In this document: positions 1 through 5,435 of the stretch, piece after piece
How the letters are laid out: every line of letters starts with the position of its first letter
Position numbering within the stretch: position 1 is the first letter of the stretch
Source of the DNA: Chloroflexota bacterium
GTDB lineage: Bacteria > Chloroflexota > FW602-bin22 > JAMCYS01
Direction of reading: 5' to 3'
Length of the DNA stretch: 5,435 bases
Assembly (NCBI GenBank): GCA_021847625.1
Contig: JAJZQK010000286.1
Coordinates: 1-5,435 of the forward strand
Program-made: the position numbers and the translations under genes
The notes under the pieces: model-generated
The model's database searches: none
The model's input: the letters and a program-made list of their open reading frames with translations, nothing else
What the model was told of the DNA's origin: nothing

Positions 1-924
1 CATCGACATCCCACGGCCGATGTATTTTTTGGCCACGCTCACCACGAGACGCAGGTTAGCCTCCGTGAGCCGCTGCTGGGCACGCAAGGAATCGTCCCTG
101 GTGCCGCAGTAGCGGGCGTTGAGGTAACTCACCTCCGGCTGGATGGCGACCTTGACCTCGTCCTCGCTGGGCATCCCCTGTCGCCCGGGCTCGTCCAAGA
201 TGGCCAGCAGCTCGGCGGGCATCAGGCGCGTGTAGACGGCGAACCTCGTCAGCCTGCCCTCGCCCTTGTCCGCCGGTAGGCTCAGACGGGCCGCGATGGC
301 CCTGGCCAGCAAGGGGTCATGCTCGTTGTCGACTACCGCCCGAACCTTGGGGTGGGTAATGCGCTGGGCCACCGTCAGATCATCCGGCAGCTCGACGTGC
401 TGGATCACGACCGACAGGAGATCGAGGTCCTGCAAGAGGTCGCGGTATATGTGAAGGACGATGTCGACGGCCGCGGGCTCCTCGCCGCTCGTCTCGTAGA
501 AATCGTTCCAGATACCGTCTAGGTATCCGCCTTCCTCCATCTTGCGCGCTAGGCGCCGCTCGTCCACGGCGGTTAGCAGGAACACGCGGCCAATTTCACG
601 GAGGTACATCCGTACGGGGTCGTCGACATCCTCGTGTCCGATCTCTACCGACCCGTCCGTTTCGCGAGCCCCGTTGTGACCAAATATCGATTTGGCTTCC
701 GCGCCCAAGGTCCTGACCGACAGGTTGCCCTCCGCGGAAGATTCTTCCTCGACAGATGATGCACGGGACGTGGTGAGCTCGTCCAACATATCCTCCACTT
801 CCTCTATGTAAAACTCGGGATCAAACACTCCCTCGGGGACTTCCCGCTCTGGCGTGGCGTCCCGCTCGTTACCCTGATGAAAAAGGCTAGGCAGTACGAC
901 GCGTCCGTCGCTGCTCTCCATCAT
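1..924 (-). CDS. rpoD: RNA polymerase primary sigma factor RpoD/SigA, N-terminal part (runs off the left edge)
   Basis: This is the housekeeping sigma-70 factor, which directs core RNA polymerase to -10/-35 promoters. 308 codons are visible. Residues 1-100 are acidic and poorly conserved. Region 1.2 is at about 101-130 (DDPVRMYLREIGRV, then LLT and LARKMEEG). Region 2.1 begins at about 281 with RAQQRLTEANLRLVVSVAKK and YIGRGMSM at the edge. The regions that bind the -10 and -35 elements (2.3-2.4, 4.2) lie outside the window. Between 1.2 and 2.1 there are about 150 extra residues (roughly 133-280), where compact sigma factors such as B. subtilis SigA have almost none. I place the start at ATG 924 because GGGAG (936-932) sits 7 nt upstream; ATG 921 follows directly. 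An in-frame GTG at 999 lacks a ribosome binding site, and a TGA (1002-1000) closes the frame just before it. The gene follows dnaG on the same strand after 149 nt. The family call is near certain; the exact start is likely. Confidence 0.96.
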   Translation of the reverse strand, partial: MMESSDGRVVLPSLFHQGNERDATPEREVPEGVFDPEFYIEEVEDMLDELTTSRASSVEEESSAEGNLSVRTLGAEAKSIFGHNGARETDGSVEIGHEDVDDPVRMYLREIGRVFLLTAVDERRLARKMEEGGYLDGIWNDFYETSGEEPAAVDIVLHIYRDLLQDLDLLSVVIQHVELPDDLTVAQRITHPKVRAVVDNEHDPLLARAIAARLSLPADKGEGRLTRFAVYTRLMPAELLAILDEPGRQGMPSEDEVKVAIQPEVSYLNARYCGTRDDSLRAQQRLTEANLRLVVSVAKKYIGRGMSM

Positions 925-931
925 CGCTGCG

Positions 932-936
932 CTCCC
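932..936 (-). promoter_or_regulatory. Ribosome binding site of rpoD, within a possible alternative hairpin
   Basis: On the minus strand GGGAG lies 7 nt before ATG 924, which supports that start. The same bases form the last arm of a three-part arrangement: TGGGA (955-951), TCCCA (946-942), TGGGA (937-933), separated by 4-nt loops. The middle arm can pair with either outer arm. Pairing with the downstream arm would hide most of the ribosome binding site; pairing with the upstream arm would free it. The ribosome binding site is well supported; the switch is inference. Confidence 0.7.
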
Positions 937-964
937 AAGTCTGGGATACCTCCCACAGGAATCA

Positions 965-987
965 GAGCGCCCGCCACATCGGCGCTC
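965..987 (-). other. Hairpin in the dnaG-rpoD gap (7-bp stem, 9-nt loop)
   Basis: The arms GAGCGCC and GGCGCTC are perfect inverted repeats (965-971 and 981-987) separated by 9 nt. The hairpin lies about 40 nt upstream of the rpoD start. No T-run follows on the minus strand, so it does not look like an intrinsic terminator. It may be an RNA stability or processing element in the leader, or chance in GC-rich DNA. Confidence 0.4.
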
Positions 988-1021
988 CGGCAATTGCACT
1001 CAGAAGAAACGCCGCCGACGG

Positions 1022-1044
1022 CGAAGACCAACAAGCCGTCTTCG
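1022..1044 (-). other. Hairpin just after dnaG (7-bp stem, 9-nt loop), possible weak attenuator
   Basis: Perfect arms CGAAGAC and GTCTTCG (1022-1028 and 1038-1044) flank a 9-nt loop, about 30 nt past the dnaG stop. An overlapping alternative pairs GACGGC (minus strand, 1040-1035) with GCCGTC (1022-1017). The T-containing stretch GTTTCTTCT follows only about 12 nt after the first hairpin, so termination would be weak at best. In E. coli the dnaG-rpoD junction carries a terminator and an RNA processing site; a similar job here is inference. Confidence 0.4.
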
Positions 1045-1073
1045 AGGTACCAAACACTGTCACGTCAGCCCGC

Positions 1074-2933
1074 CTAGCGGTGAAAGCCCTGCCCCTGCGC
1101 CCGAAGTGTGAAGACTTCGTGCAGCCGGAGGTTCACTTCATGCTCCCGCTTGGCCAGATCCGCCACTTCCAGTGTATCTTGCCTCTCTTCTGCCTCCTGG
1201 ATTAAGGATCGGTACTCGCGCAACGTCTGTCGGCAGTTCTGTTCCTGTAGCCGCAACGCCACATCCGTGAGGGCGGTGACCAGGTCGGATGTTCCTAGGG
1301 CCGGCAGTTCGGCCATCCGCTGCGTCAATTCCGCGCAATAAGCCTGCAGCACAGAGTCCAGTTCCGCCATCAGCAGCTGCTCGTTCACTTGGCCCGCCAC
1401 GGCCAAGCGCCGGATCGCTTCGATCACCTCGCGGACTTGCGGCTCCCCGATTTCGCCGGAATCTACCAGCAAATCCGTGGGTAGTCCCGCCAAGTCGCTC
1501 AACAGCAGCCCCAAATAGTACTCCTCCAGCGCCAGACCCGCCCGCCTTGGCGGCGGGGACGGCTGCGCCGAACGGGCTCTCGCACCCCCCCTCGTGAGTT
1601 GGTCCAGCCTTGCCGCGAGCACTCGCTCGTCGCTTCGCACCAGGCTCGCCAGTCGCTGTAAGTAGTGCCATTGCTGGACCCGGTCGCCGGCCAAGTCGCG
1701 GATGACGGGCAAGAGCTGCTCGACCGCCGCCGACTTGCCCTGCGGCTGGCTGAGATCAAGCCGGGTGGCCACAAGGTCAAAATAAAAATCGGCCACCGGT
1801 TGCGCCTCGGCCACTAGCTGTTGCCAAACCTGCGGGTCCTCTTTGACCACTTCATCCGGATCTTTGCCTTGCGGCAATTTGAGTATCCTGATGTCCGCAT
1901 CTACCGTCTCCTCATAGCGGACCCGCCCACGACCCGTTGGCATAGGTACAGCTTTGCGACCGAACACATCGATGGCCACTTCCAAACCACGCCGCGTCGC
2001 TTCTTCACCCGCGGCATCGGCATCCAGCGCCAGCACTAGCCTCTTTGTGAGCCTTTTCAGGATGCTCACCTGCCGCTCCGTCAGAGCGGTCCCCAGCGAG
2101 GCTACAACGTTATTTATACCACATTCGTGTAATAGGCATACATCAAAGTAGCCTTCCACGATCACGGCATAGCCCATATCACGTATACCATAAATCGCCC
2201 GATCAATGCCATAGAGGGTACCTCCCTTGTCGAACAGCGGGGTTTGGGGCGAGTTTAGGTACTTGGGCTTCGCATCGTCCAGCGCCCGAGCGCCGAAGCC
2301 GATGACCCTGCCCTTCTGATCGCAGATCGGGAACATGAGGCGATGGCGGAAGCGGTCGTAATGACCCCCTCCCTCTCGCTCGGAGGCGAGGCCCGCGCGG
2401 GCCAGCTCCGCCGGCTCGTAGCCGCGTTCGGCCATATACCTCAGCAGGTGATCCCAGCCGTCCGGCGCGTAGCCTAGCTGGAAGGCCTCGACCGTCGCCA
2501 TCTGCATCCCGCGCGTGTCCAGATAGTCGCGGGCCTGGCGCCCGCCGTCGGTTCGCAGCTGGAAATGGTAGAACTGAGCCGCGGCAGCGCCGATCTCGCG
2601 CAGGCGCTCGAGGGCCTTGTCCTCCGCCGTCTCCGCGCGTCGCTCCCGCAGCGTTACGCCGGCCTGTGCCGCCAACAGGCGCAGGGCGTCGCCAAAGGCA
2701 AGGTTCTGCGTGCGCATCACGTAGGTGAAAACGTCGCCGTTGGCCCCGCAGCCGAAACAATGGAAGTTCCCCTTGTCGGGGAACACGTAGAAGGAAGGCG
2801 TCTTCTCGTTGTGGAAGGGGCATAGGCCACGCAGGCTACGCCCGCTCTTCTTCAGGCTGACCTGCGCGCCTATCAGAGAAGCGATATCGATTCTCTCTTT
2901 GATTTCCTCGACGACACCCTCTAAGGCAGGCAT
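1074..2933 (-). CDS. dnaG: DNA primase DnaG
   Basis: Makes the short RNA primers for leading- and lagging-strand synthesis at the replication fork, working with the replicative helicase DnaB. 619 residues, usual for the family. Domains in order: CHC2 zinc-binding domain at 1-100 with ligands C38, H41, C59 and C62 (CPFHNEKTPSF, HCFGCG); RNA polymerase-like basic region at about 120-250 (DRFRHRLMFPI, KYLNSP); TOPRIM domain at about 255-325 with E260 in EGYFD and metal-binding D304 and D306 in DADAAGEEA; then LPQGKDPDE at 353-361. A proline/arginine-rich linker (449-466) leads to the C-terminal helicase-binding bundle, which starts LALEEYYLGLLL. Two oddities: the acidic motif reads DADAAG instead of the common DGDxAG, with both aspartates kept; and about 20 extra residues (327-347) sit between TOPRIM and LPQGKDPDE. 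ATG 2933 follows the CPBP stop by 2 nt; GGGGA at 2945-2941 is its ribosome binding site, inside the end of that gene, so translation is probably coupled. Confidence 0.98.
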   Translation of the reverse strand: MPALEGVVEEIKERIDIASLIGAQVSLKKSGRSLRGLCPFHNEKTPSFYVFPDKGNFHCFGCGANGDVFTYVMRTQNLAFGDALRLLAAQAGVTLRERRAETAEDKALERLREIGAAAAQFYHFQLRTDGGRQARDYLDTRGMQMATVEAFQLGYAPDGWDHLLRYMAERGYEPAELARAGLASEREGGGHYDRFRHRLMFPICDQKGRVIGFGARALDDAKPKYLNSPQTPLFDKGGTLYGIDRAIYGIRDMGYAVIVEGYFDVCLLHECGINNVVASLGTALTERQVSILKRLTKRLVLALDADAAGEEATRRGLEVAIDVFGRKAVPMPTGRGRVRYEETVDADIRILKLPQGKDPDEVVKEDPQVWQQLVAEAQPVADFYFDLVATRLDLSQPQGKSAAVEQLLPVIRDLAGDRVQQWHYLQRLASLVRSDERVLAARLDQLTRGGARARSAQPSPPPRRAGLALEEYYLGLLLSDLAGLPTDLLVDSGEIGEPQVREVIEAIRRLAVAGQVNEQLLMAELDSVLQAYCAELTQRMAELPALGTSDLVTALTDVALRLQEQNCRQTLREYRSLIQEAEERQDTLEVADLAKREHEVNLRLHEVFTLRAQGQGFHR

Positions 2934-2935
2934 CC

Positions 2936-3928
2936 CTACATCCCCGTTGCGTAATAGGCGAGAACCAGAGCGGCGACGTTGTTCAGCGAGTGCGCGACCA
3001 TCGACGGCACGAGACTGCCGCTGCGGTGATAAAGGAAGGCCAACACCAAGCCGATCACGAAGAGCGGCAGGAAGGCAGCGGCATTCAGGTGGAGGATGCC
3101 GAACACGAAAGCGCTAAGCAGATAGGCCCGCACCGGCCCCATCGTCTCTAGATAAGAACGGAAGACATACCCACGGAAGAAGATTTCCTCCGCGAAGGGC
3201 GCGATGAGCCCCCCCGAGATCAAGAGCATGTAGAACACATTCGGCGAGGCACTGGTGATGGCCAGCTCCTCCGTCTGCGTCTGCTGGACGCCGAACTGCG
3301 TCAACGCCAGGCCGATGGCGACGCTGATGACCAGGATAACGACCGCCCCCAGCACGCCCAGGCCGAAGTTGCGCAGGAAATGGCTGCCCACCAGGCCCAT
3401 CTCCCGCTCCGTCGTGGCGCCGGTGCGCAGCGTGCGCAGATAGACGACGGCCAGGAGCGCGATGTCGAGGCCCACGAGGGCCACCACGACCAGCAGCGAT
3501 TGGCTGGTCTGGACGAGATCCACGATCCCCGTCAGCACCTGCTGGGGGCCGGCCCCCGCGGGGATGTCGAGCGGGATGAAGCCCGTGGCGACCAGCAGGA
3601 TAAGAAGCAACGGCAACAAGATCAGGTTGCCGAGGACGACGGCGGAGACGATGTTCGCCAGCACGTCGCGGTGAGTGCCATAGGCCTCTTGCGCTCGCAC
3701 GTCTTCCTGCCTGGAGAAAAGCGGCGCCAGAATGTAGACGAGCGAGCCAAGGATCAACAGACCCACCGTCCCTAGCCCCAGCCAGGGGCTCAGCGCCGTC
3801 ACTGCCGGCAGTTGCAGGGCGCTGGTCAGAAGAATAGCAAGCAGGACCGCGCCAAGACAGGCAAATAGGAACGCCCGCGCCGGCGAGGCGCCCCGTTTGA
3901 GAGTTCTATCGTACATCCGCCTTTCCAC
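2936..3928 (-). CDS. CPBP (Abi/CAAX-protease-like) family intramembrane glutamic protease
   Basis: A polytopic membrane protein of about 330 residues with roughly eight hydrophobic segments (near 19-40, 46-70, 95-118, 140-163, 187-211, 231-245, 265-300 and 308-327). The C-terminal third is a CPBP domain with all three catalytic motifs: EEIFFR (E247, E248, R252), FGILH (F276, H280) and HSLNN (H313, N317). Relatives include eukaryotic Rce1 and bacterial proteins that cleave within membranes or process bacteriocins; the substrate here is unknown. The N-terminal ~230 residues are an extra membrane region I do not recognise. The basic N-terminus (MERRMYDRTLKR) suggests it faces the cytoplasm. The start is uncertain: GTG 3928 has GAGGGG only 4 nt upstream, while ATG 3916, four codons in, has a GGAAAGG-like site. 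It begins 18 nt after the dgt stop and ends 2 nt before dnaG, so it is embedded in the operon. Family call secure; role unknown. Confidence 0.9.
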   Translation of the reverse strand: MERRMYDRTLKRGASPARAFLFACLGAVLLAILLTSALQLPAVTALSPWLGLGTVGLLILGSLVYILAPLFSRQEDVRAQEAYGTHRDVLANIVSAVVLGNLILLPLLLILLVATGFIPLDIPAGAGPQQVLTGIVDLVQTSQSLLVVVALVGLDIALLAVVYLRTLRTGATTEREMGLVGSHFLRNFGLGVLGAVVILVISVAIGLALTQFGVQQTQTEELAITSASPNVFYMLLISGGLIAPFAEEIFFRGYVFRSYLETMGPVRAYLLSAFVFGILHLNAAAFLPLFVIGLVLAFLYHRSGSLVPSMVAHSLNNVAALVLAYYATGM

Positions 3929-3946
3929 ACATCCCCTCGCTTTCTC

Positions 3947-5101
3947 CTATTCAAACGGCGGCCCGCCCGGCAGGCCCGGGCGGGACTTGTACCTCGGCAG
4001 GTAGATATCTTCGAACACCTGTCTGGCGTACCGATCCGTCATGCCCGCGAGATAGTCGCAGACCAGCCTCTCGGTCGGCTCCCCTCGCGGATTGCGCCGA
4101 AACTCCTCCGGCATCTGCGCCGGTTCCTCGCAGAAGTGCTTGTACAGCTGAGCCAGCATCGCCTGCACCCGCTTCTCCTCCGTCTTCGCGGGGGAATCCG
4201 TGTACACGCGCTGGAAAAGAAACTCGCGCAGCTCGTTCGTGGCCCCCAGTACTTCGCCGCTCATGCCGACAAGCGCCTGACCCTCGTCGGCCAGGCGGGC
4301 GATTTCCTCCATTGCCCGGGCGTGTGCGTCGGCTCCCTGGCCCGCGCTGTCCTCGCCGGCCCGTACCTGGTCCCAACTGTAGTCGACGACGTCGCAGACC
4401 ATGGTGTCGATCCGCTGGGAATGGCGAATGCCCAGCACCTGCAAGCACCGCGACGGCACCTCATCCAGGGTGAGGATCCCCGCCCGGATGGCGTCGCCCA
4501 GATCGTGGTTGACGTAGGCAATCGTGTCAGCCAGCCGCACGATTTGCCCCTCGATCGTGTGGGCGAGCCCGCGCCCGGCGGCCTCGATCGCCCTTCGCTC
4601 CTTGGAGTGATGGAGAATGCCGTCCCTTACCTCGTGGGTGAGGTTGAAGCCCTCCCCATCGTGCTCCAGAAAGTCCACCACTCGCAGGCTCTGCTCGCTA
4701 TGGTGGAACCCTTCCGGGTAGATCCGATTGAGGACGTCCTCCCCGGCGTGGCCGAAGGGCGTGTGGCCGAGGTCATGGGCCAGGCTGATTGCCTCCGCGA
4801 GGTCCTCGTTGAGGTTGAGCGCGCGGGCGATCGAACGCGCGATCTGGGCCACCTCCATCGTGTGGCTCAGGCGCGTGGTGATGTGGTCGCCGACGGGGGC
4901 CAGGAAGACCTGCGTCTTGAACTTGAGACGGCGAAAGGACTTGCAGTGGATGACGCGGTCGCGGTCGCGCTGGTAGGCCGTGCGCATCGGCGACTCGGGC
5001 TCCGGCCGCAGGCGGCCGCGCGTGTAGCTGCTCTTGGCTGCCAGCGGGGAGAGCCTGTGCTCTGATTCTTCGATTCGCTTGCGTATGTGGCTGTGTTGCA
5101 T
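3947..5101 (-). CDS. dgt: dGTPase-like deoxynucleotide triphosphohydrolase (HD domain)
   Basis: Hydrolyses dNTPs, typically dGTP, to the deoxynucleoside plus triphosphate in the cytosol, so it tunes the dNTP pool. 384 residues, close to the shorter bacterial dGTPase-like proteins. The N-terminus carries the family signature (LSPLAAKSSYTRGR; RTAYQRDRDRVIHCKSFRRL; KTQVF at 62-66). The HD metal site is complete: H80 (SHTMEVAQIAR), H109-D110 (AHDLGHTPFGHAGE) and D192 (RLADTIAYVNHDLGDA). The C-terminal half is helical, ending in a proline/glycine-rich tail. The start at ATG 5101 keeps the conserved N-terminal signature; the only purine stretch nearby is a poorly spaced AGGG, so initiation may be weak. 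It is the first gene of the group and its stop codon TAG lies in a TAGGAG stretch just before the CPBP gene. Whether it prefers dGTP or acts broadly cannot be read from sequence. Confidence 0.95.
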   Translation of the reverse strand: MQHSHIRKRIEESEHRLSPLAAKSSYTRGRLRPEPESPMRTAYQRDRDRVIHCKSFRRLKFKTQVFLAPVGDHITTRLSHTMEVAQIARSIARALNLNEDLAEAISLAHDLGHTPFGHAGEDVLNRIYPEGFHHSEQSLRVVDFLEHDGEGFNLTHEVRDGILHHSKERRAIEAAGRGLAHTIEGQIVRLADTIAYVNHDLGDAIRAGILTLDEVPSRCLQVLGIRHSQRIDTMVCDVVDYSWDQVRAGEDSAGQGADAHARAMEEIARLADEGQALVGMSGEVLGATNELREFLFQRVYTDSPAKTEEKRVQAMLAQLYKHFCEEPAQMPEEFRRNPRGEPTERLVCDYLAGMTDRYARQVFEDIYLPRYKSRPGLPGGPPFE

Positions 5102-5209
5102 GCCCTGCCGTAAGAGTTAGCCGGCGAAGGCCGCCCGCTAAGCTCGGGTGCCGCTTACGTTGGCCGCGCCCGGCCCGACGGCAATCCGTGGTGATCGTCG
5201 GTCATGCAT
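5102..5209 (-). promoter_or_regulatory. Probable 5' leader of the dgt-CPBP-dnaG transcript
   Basis: This stretch separates the candidate promoter from the dgt start. If transcription starts 6-7 nt after the -10 box, the untranslated leader is about 100 nt. It is GC-rich, with only short possible pairings (for example CGACG at 5176-5180 with CGTCG at 5196-5200). I find no credible small ORF, tRNA or known riboswitch motif, and no good ribosome binding site before ATG 5101. Confidence 0.35.
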
Positions 5210-5215
5210 ATTATA
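5210..5215 (-). promoter_or_regulatory. Candidate -10 promoter element for the dgt operon
   Basis: The minus strand reads TATAAT, the exact sigma-70 -10 consensus, in the only AT-rich patch of this gap and upstream of dgt. At 17-nt spacing the -35 position falls in the terminator stem-loop (GGCATC) and does not match TTGACA. A TG pair lies nearby but not at the extended -10 spacing. Plausible from position and the -10 match; unproven without a -35. Confidence 0.45.
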
Positions 5216-5248
5216 AGACATAGGGGCGGGCCGATGCCGGCCCGCCCC
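5213..5248 (-). terminator. Intrinsic terminator after ppdK
   Basis: A perfect 11-bp GC-only stem (5223-5233 with 5238-5248) closes a 4-nt loop, starting 22 nt past the ppdK stop codon. On the minus strand it is followed by TATGTCTTAT, a broken but T-rich stretch. The opposite side is GC-rich, so the element points in the ppdK direction. It separates ppdK from the dgt group, although the weak T-run may allow some read-through. Confidence 0.75.
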
Positions 5249-5270
5249 CGCGAGTGCGGTTCAGATTGCC

Positions 5271-5435
5271 TTACTTGTCGCGTTCGCTCATGGACAGCGC
5301 GGCCTGCGCTGCCGCCAGGCGCGCCACCGGGACGCGGAACGGCGAAGAGCTCACGTAGTTGAGGCCGATCATGTGGCAGAACTCGATCGAGCTCGGATCG
5401 CCGCCGTGCTCGCCGCAGATGCCGACCTCGAGGTT
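5271..5435 (-). CDS. ppdK: Pyruvate, phosphate dikinase, C-terminal end (runs off the right edge)
   Basis: The last 54 residues of PPDK, which interconverts pyruvate + ATP + Pi and phosphoenolpyruvate + AMP + PPi in the cytosol. The visible part is the end of the PEP/pyruvate-binding TIM barrel. It contains [15 protein letters not shown], whose cysteine is the catalytic acid/base of the family, then [20 protein letters not shown] and AAAQAAL, ending SERDK-TAA. The usual VSCSPFRVP motif has serine in place of cysteine here, at a position that is not the catalytic one. PEP synthase and PTS enzyme I share this fold, but [10 protein letters not shown] with [15 protein letters not shown] fits PPDK best. 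It lies upstream of dgt and is probably a separate transcript because of the terminator. Confidence 0.93.
   Translation of the reverse strand, partial: NLEVGICGEHGGDPSSIEFCHMIGLNYVSSSPFRVPVARLAAAQAALSMSERDK

Noticed and set aside
925..999. Longer rpoD start at GTG 999
   Set aside because: No ribosome binding site precedes it, and the added 25 residues would translate through the hairpins at 965-987 and 933-955; ATG 924 has a well-placed GGGAG.
877..1077. 66-codon plus-strand frame spanning the dnaG-rpoD gap
   Set aside because: It overlaps the rpoD start in antisense, matches no family I know and lacks a promoter or convincing ribosome binding site.
1138..1671. 177-codon minus-strand frame inside the 3' part of dnaG
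   Set aside because: Low-complexity glycine/alanine/arginine-rich shadow in another frame of dnaG, whose own frame is intact.
2203..2823. 206-codon minus-strand frame inside dnaG
   Set aside because: Arginine/glycine/proline-rich out-of-frame shadow of dnaG, with no recognisable domain.
3544..3557. Perfect 14-bp palindrome of G and C within the CPBP gene
   Set aside because: It lies in Pro/Ala/Gly codons (near PAGAGP), where such runs arise by chance in GC-rich genes; no T-run follows.
4136..5065. Long plus-strand open frame of 309 codons opposite dgt
   Set aside because: It is antisense to a complete, well-conserved dGTPase-like gene, shows no family motifs and is explained by GC-rich codon bias.
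2936..5101. dGTPase plus Abi-like protein read as a phage-defence pair
   Set aside because: Both families have defence-related members, but the housekeeping neighbours, tight coupling to dnaG and absence of mobile or defence genes favour a core operon.

Overview
The window (about 62% G+C by eye) holds one minus-strand gene block from a bacterial chromosome. In transcription order, right to left, it runs: the 3' end of ppdK (pyruvate, phosphate dikinase), an intergenic gap with a strong terminator and a candidate promoter, dgt (dNTP triphosphohydrolase), a CPBP/Abi-family membrane protease, dnaG (primase), a structured 150-bp gap, and the 5' half of rpoD (primary sigma factor). I see no genes on the plus strand and no RNA genes, mobile elements or CRISPR.

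Likely source: a member of the Chloroflexota, perhaps near Dehalococcoidia, at moderate confidence. Reasons: the ppdK-dgt-dnaG-rpoD order; a DnaG with an extra segment between the TOPRIM domain and the LPxGKDPDE motif; and an RpoD with about 150 extra residues between regions 1.2 and 2.1. I recall all three from that phylum but could not search to confirm.

Layout: 5271-5435 is the PPDK C-terminus with the catalytic-cysteine loop. 5102-5270 carries an 11-bp perfect stem with a 4-nt loop (ppdK terminator) and, just downstream, a consensus TATAAT box that may start the next transcript. 3947-5101 is dgt, 2936-3928 the CPBP protein and 1074-2933 dnaG. Gaps between these three genes are 18 nt and 2 nt, so they look co-transcribed and translationally coupled. 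925-1073 carries two separate 7-bp hairpins and a set of mutually exclusive 5-bp pairings over the rpoD ribosome binding site. 1-924 is rpoD, running off the left edge just after region 2.1 begins.

Functionally this is a variant of the macromolecular-synthesis operon: a dNTP-pool enzyme, the replication primase and the housekeeping sigma factor, with a membrane protease between dgt and dnaG. No clear novel system is present. The best leads are the possible RNA switch at the rpoD start, the CPBP gene inside the operon, the two lineage-type protein insertions, and an AT-rich patch in dnaG that could hide an internal promoter.
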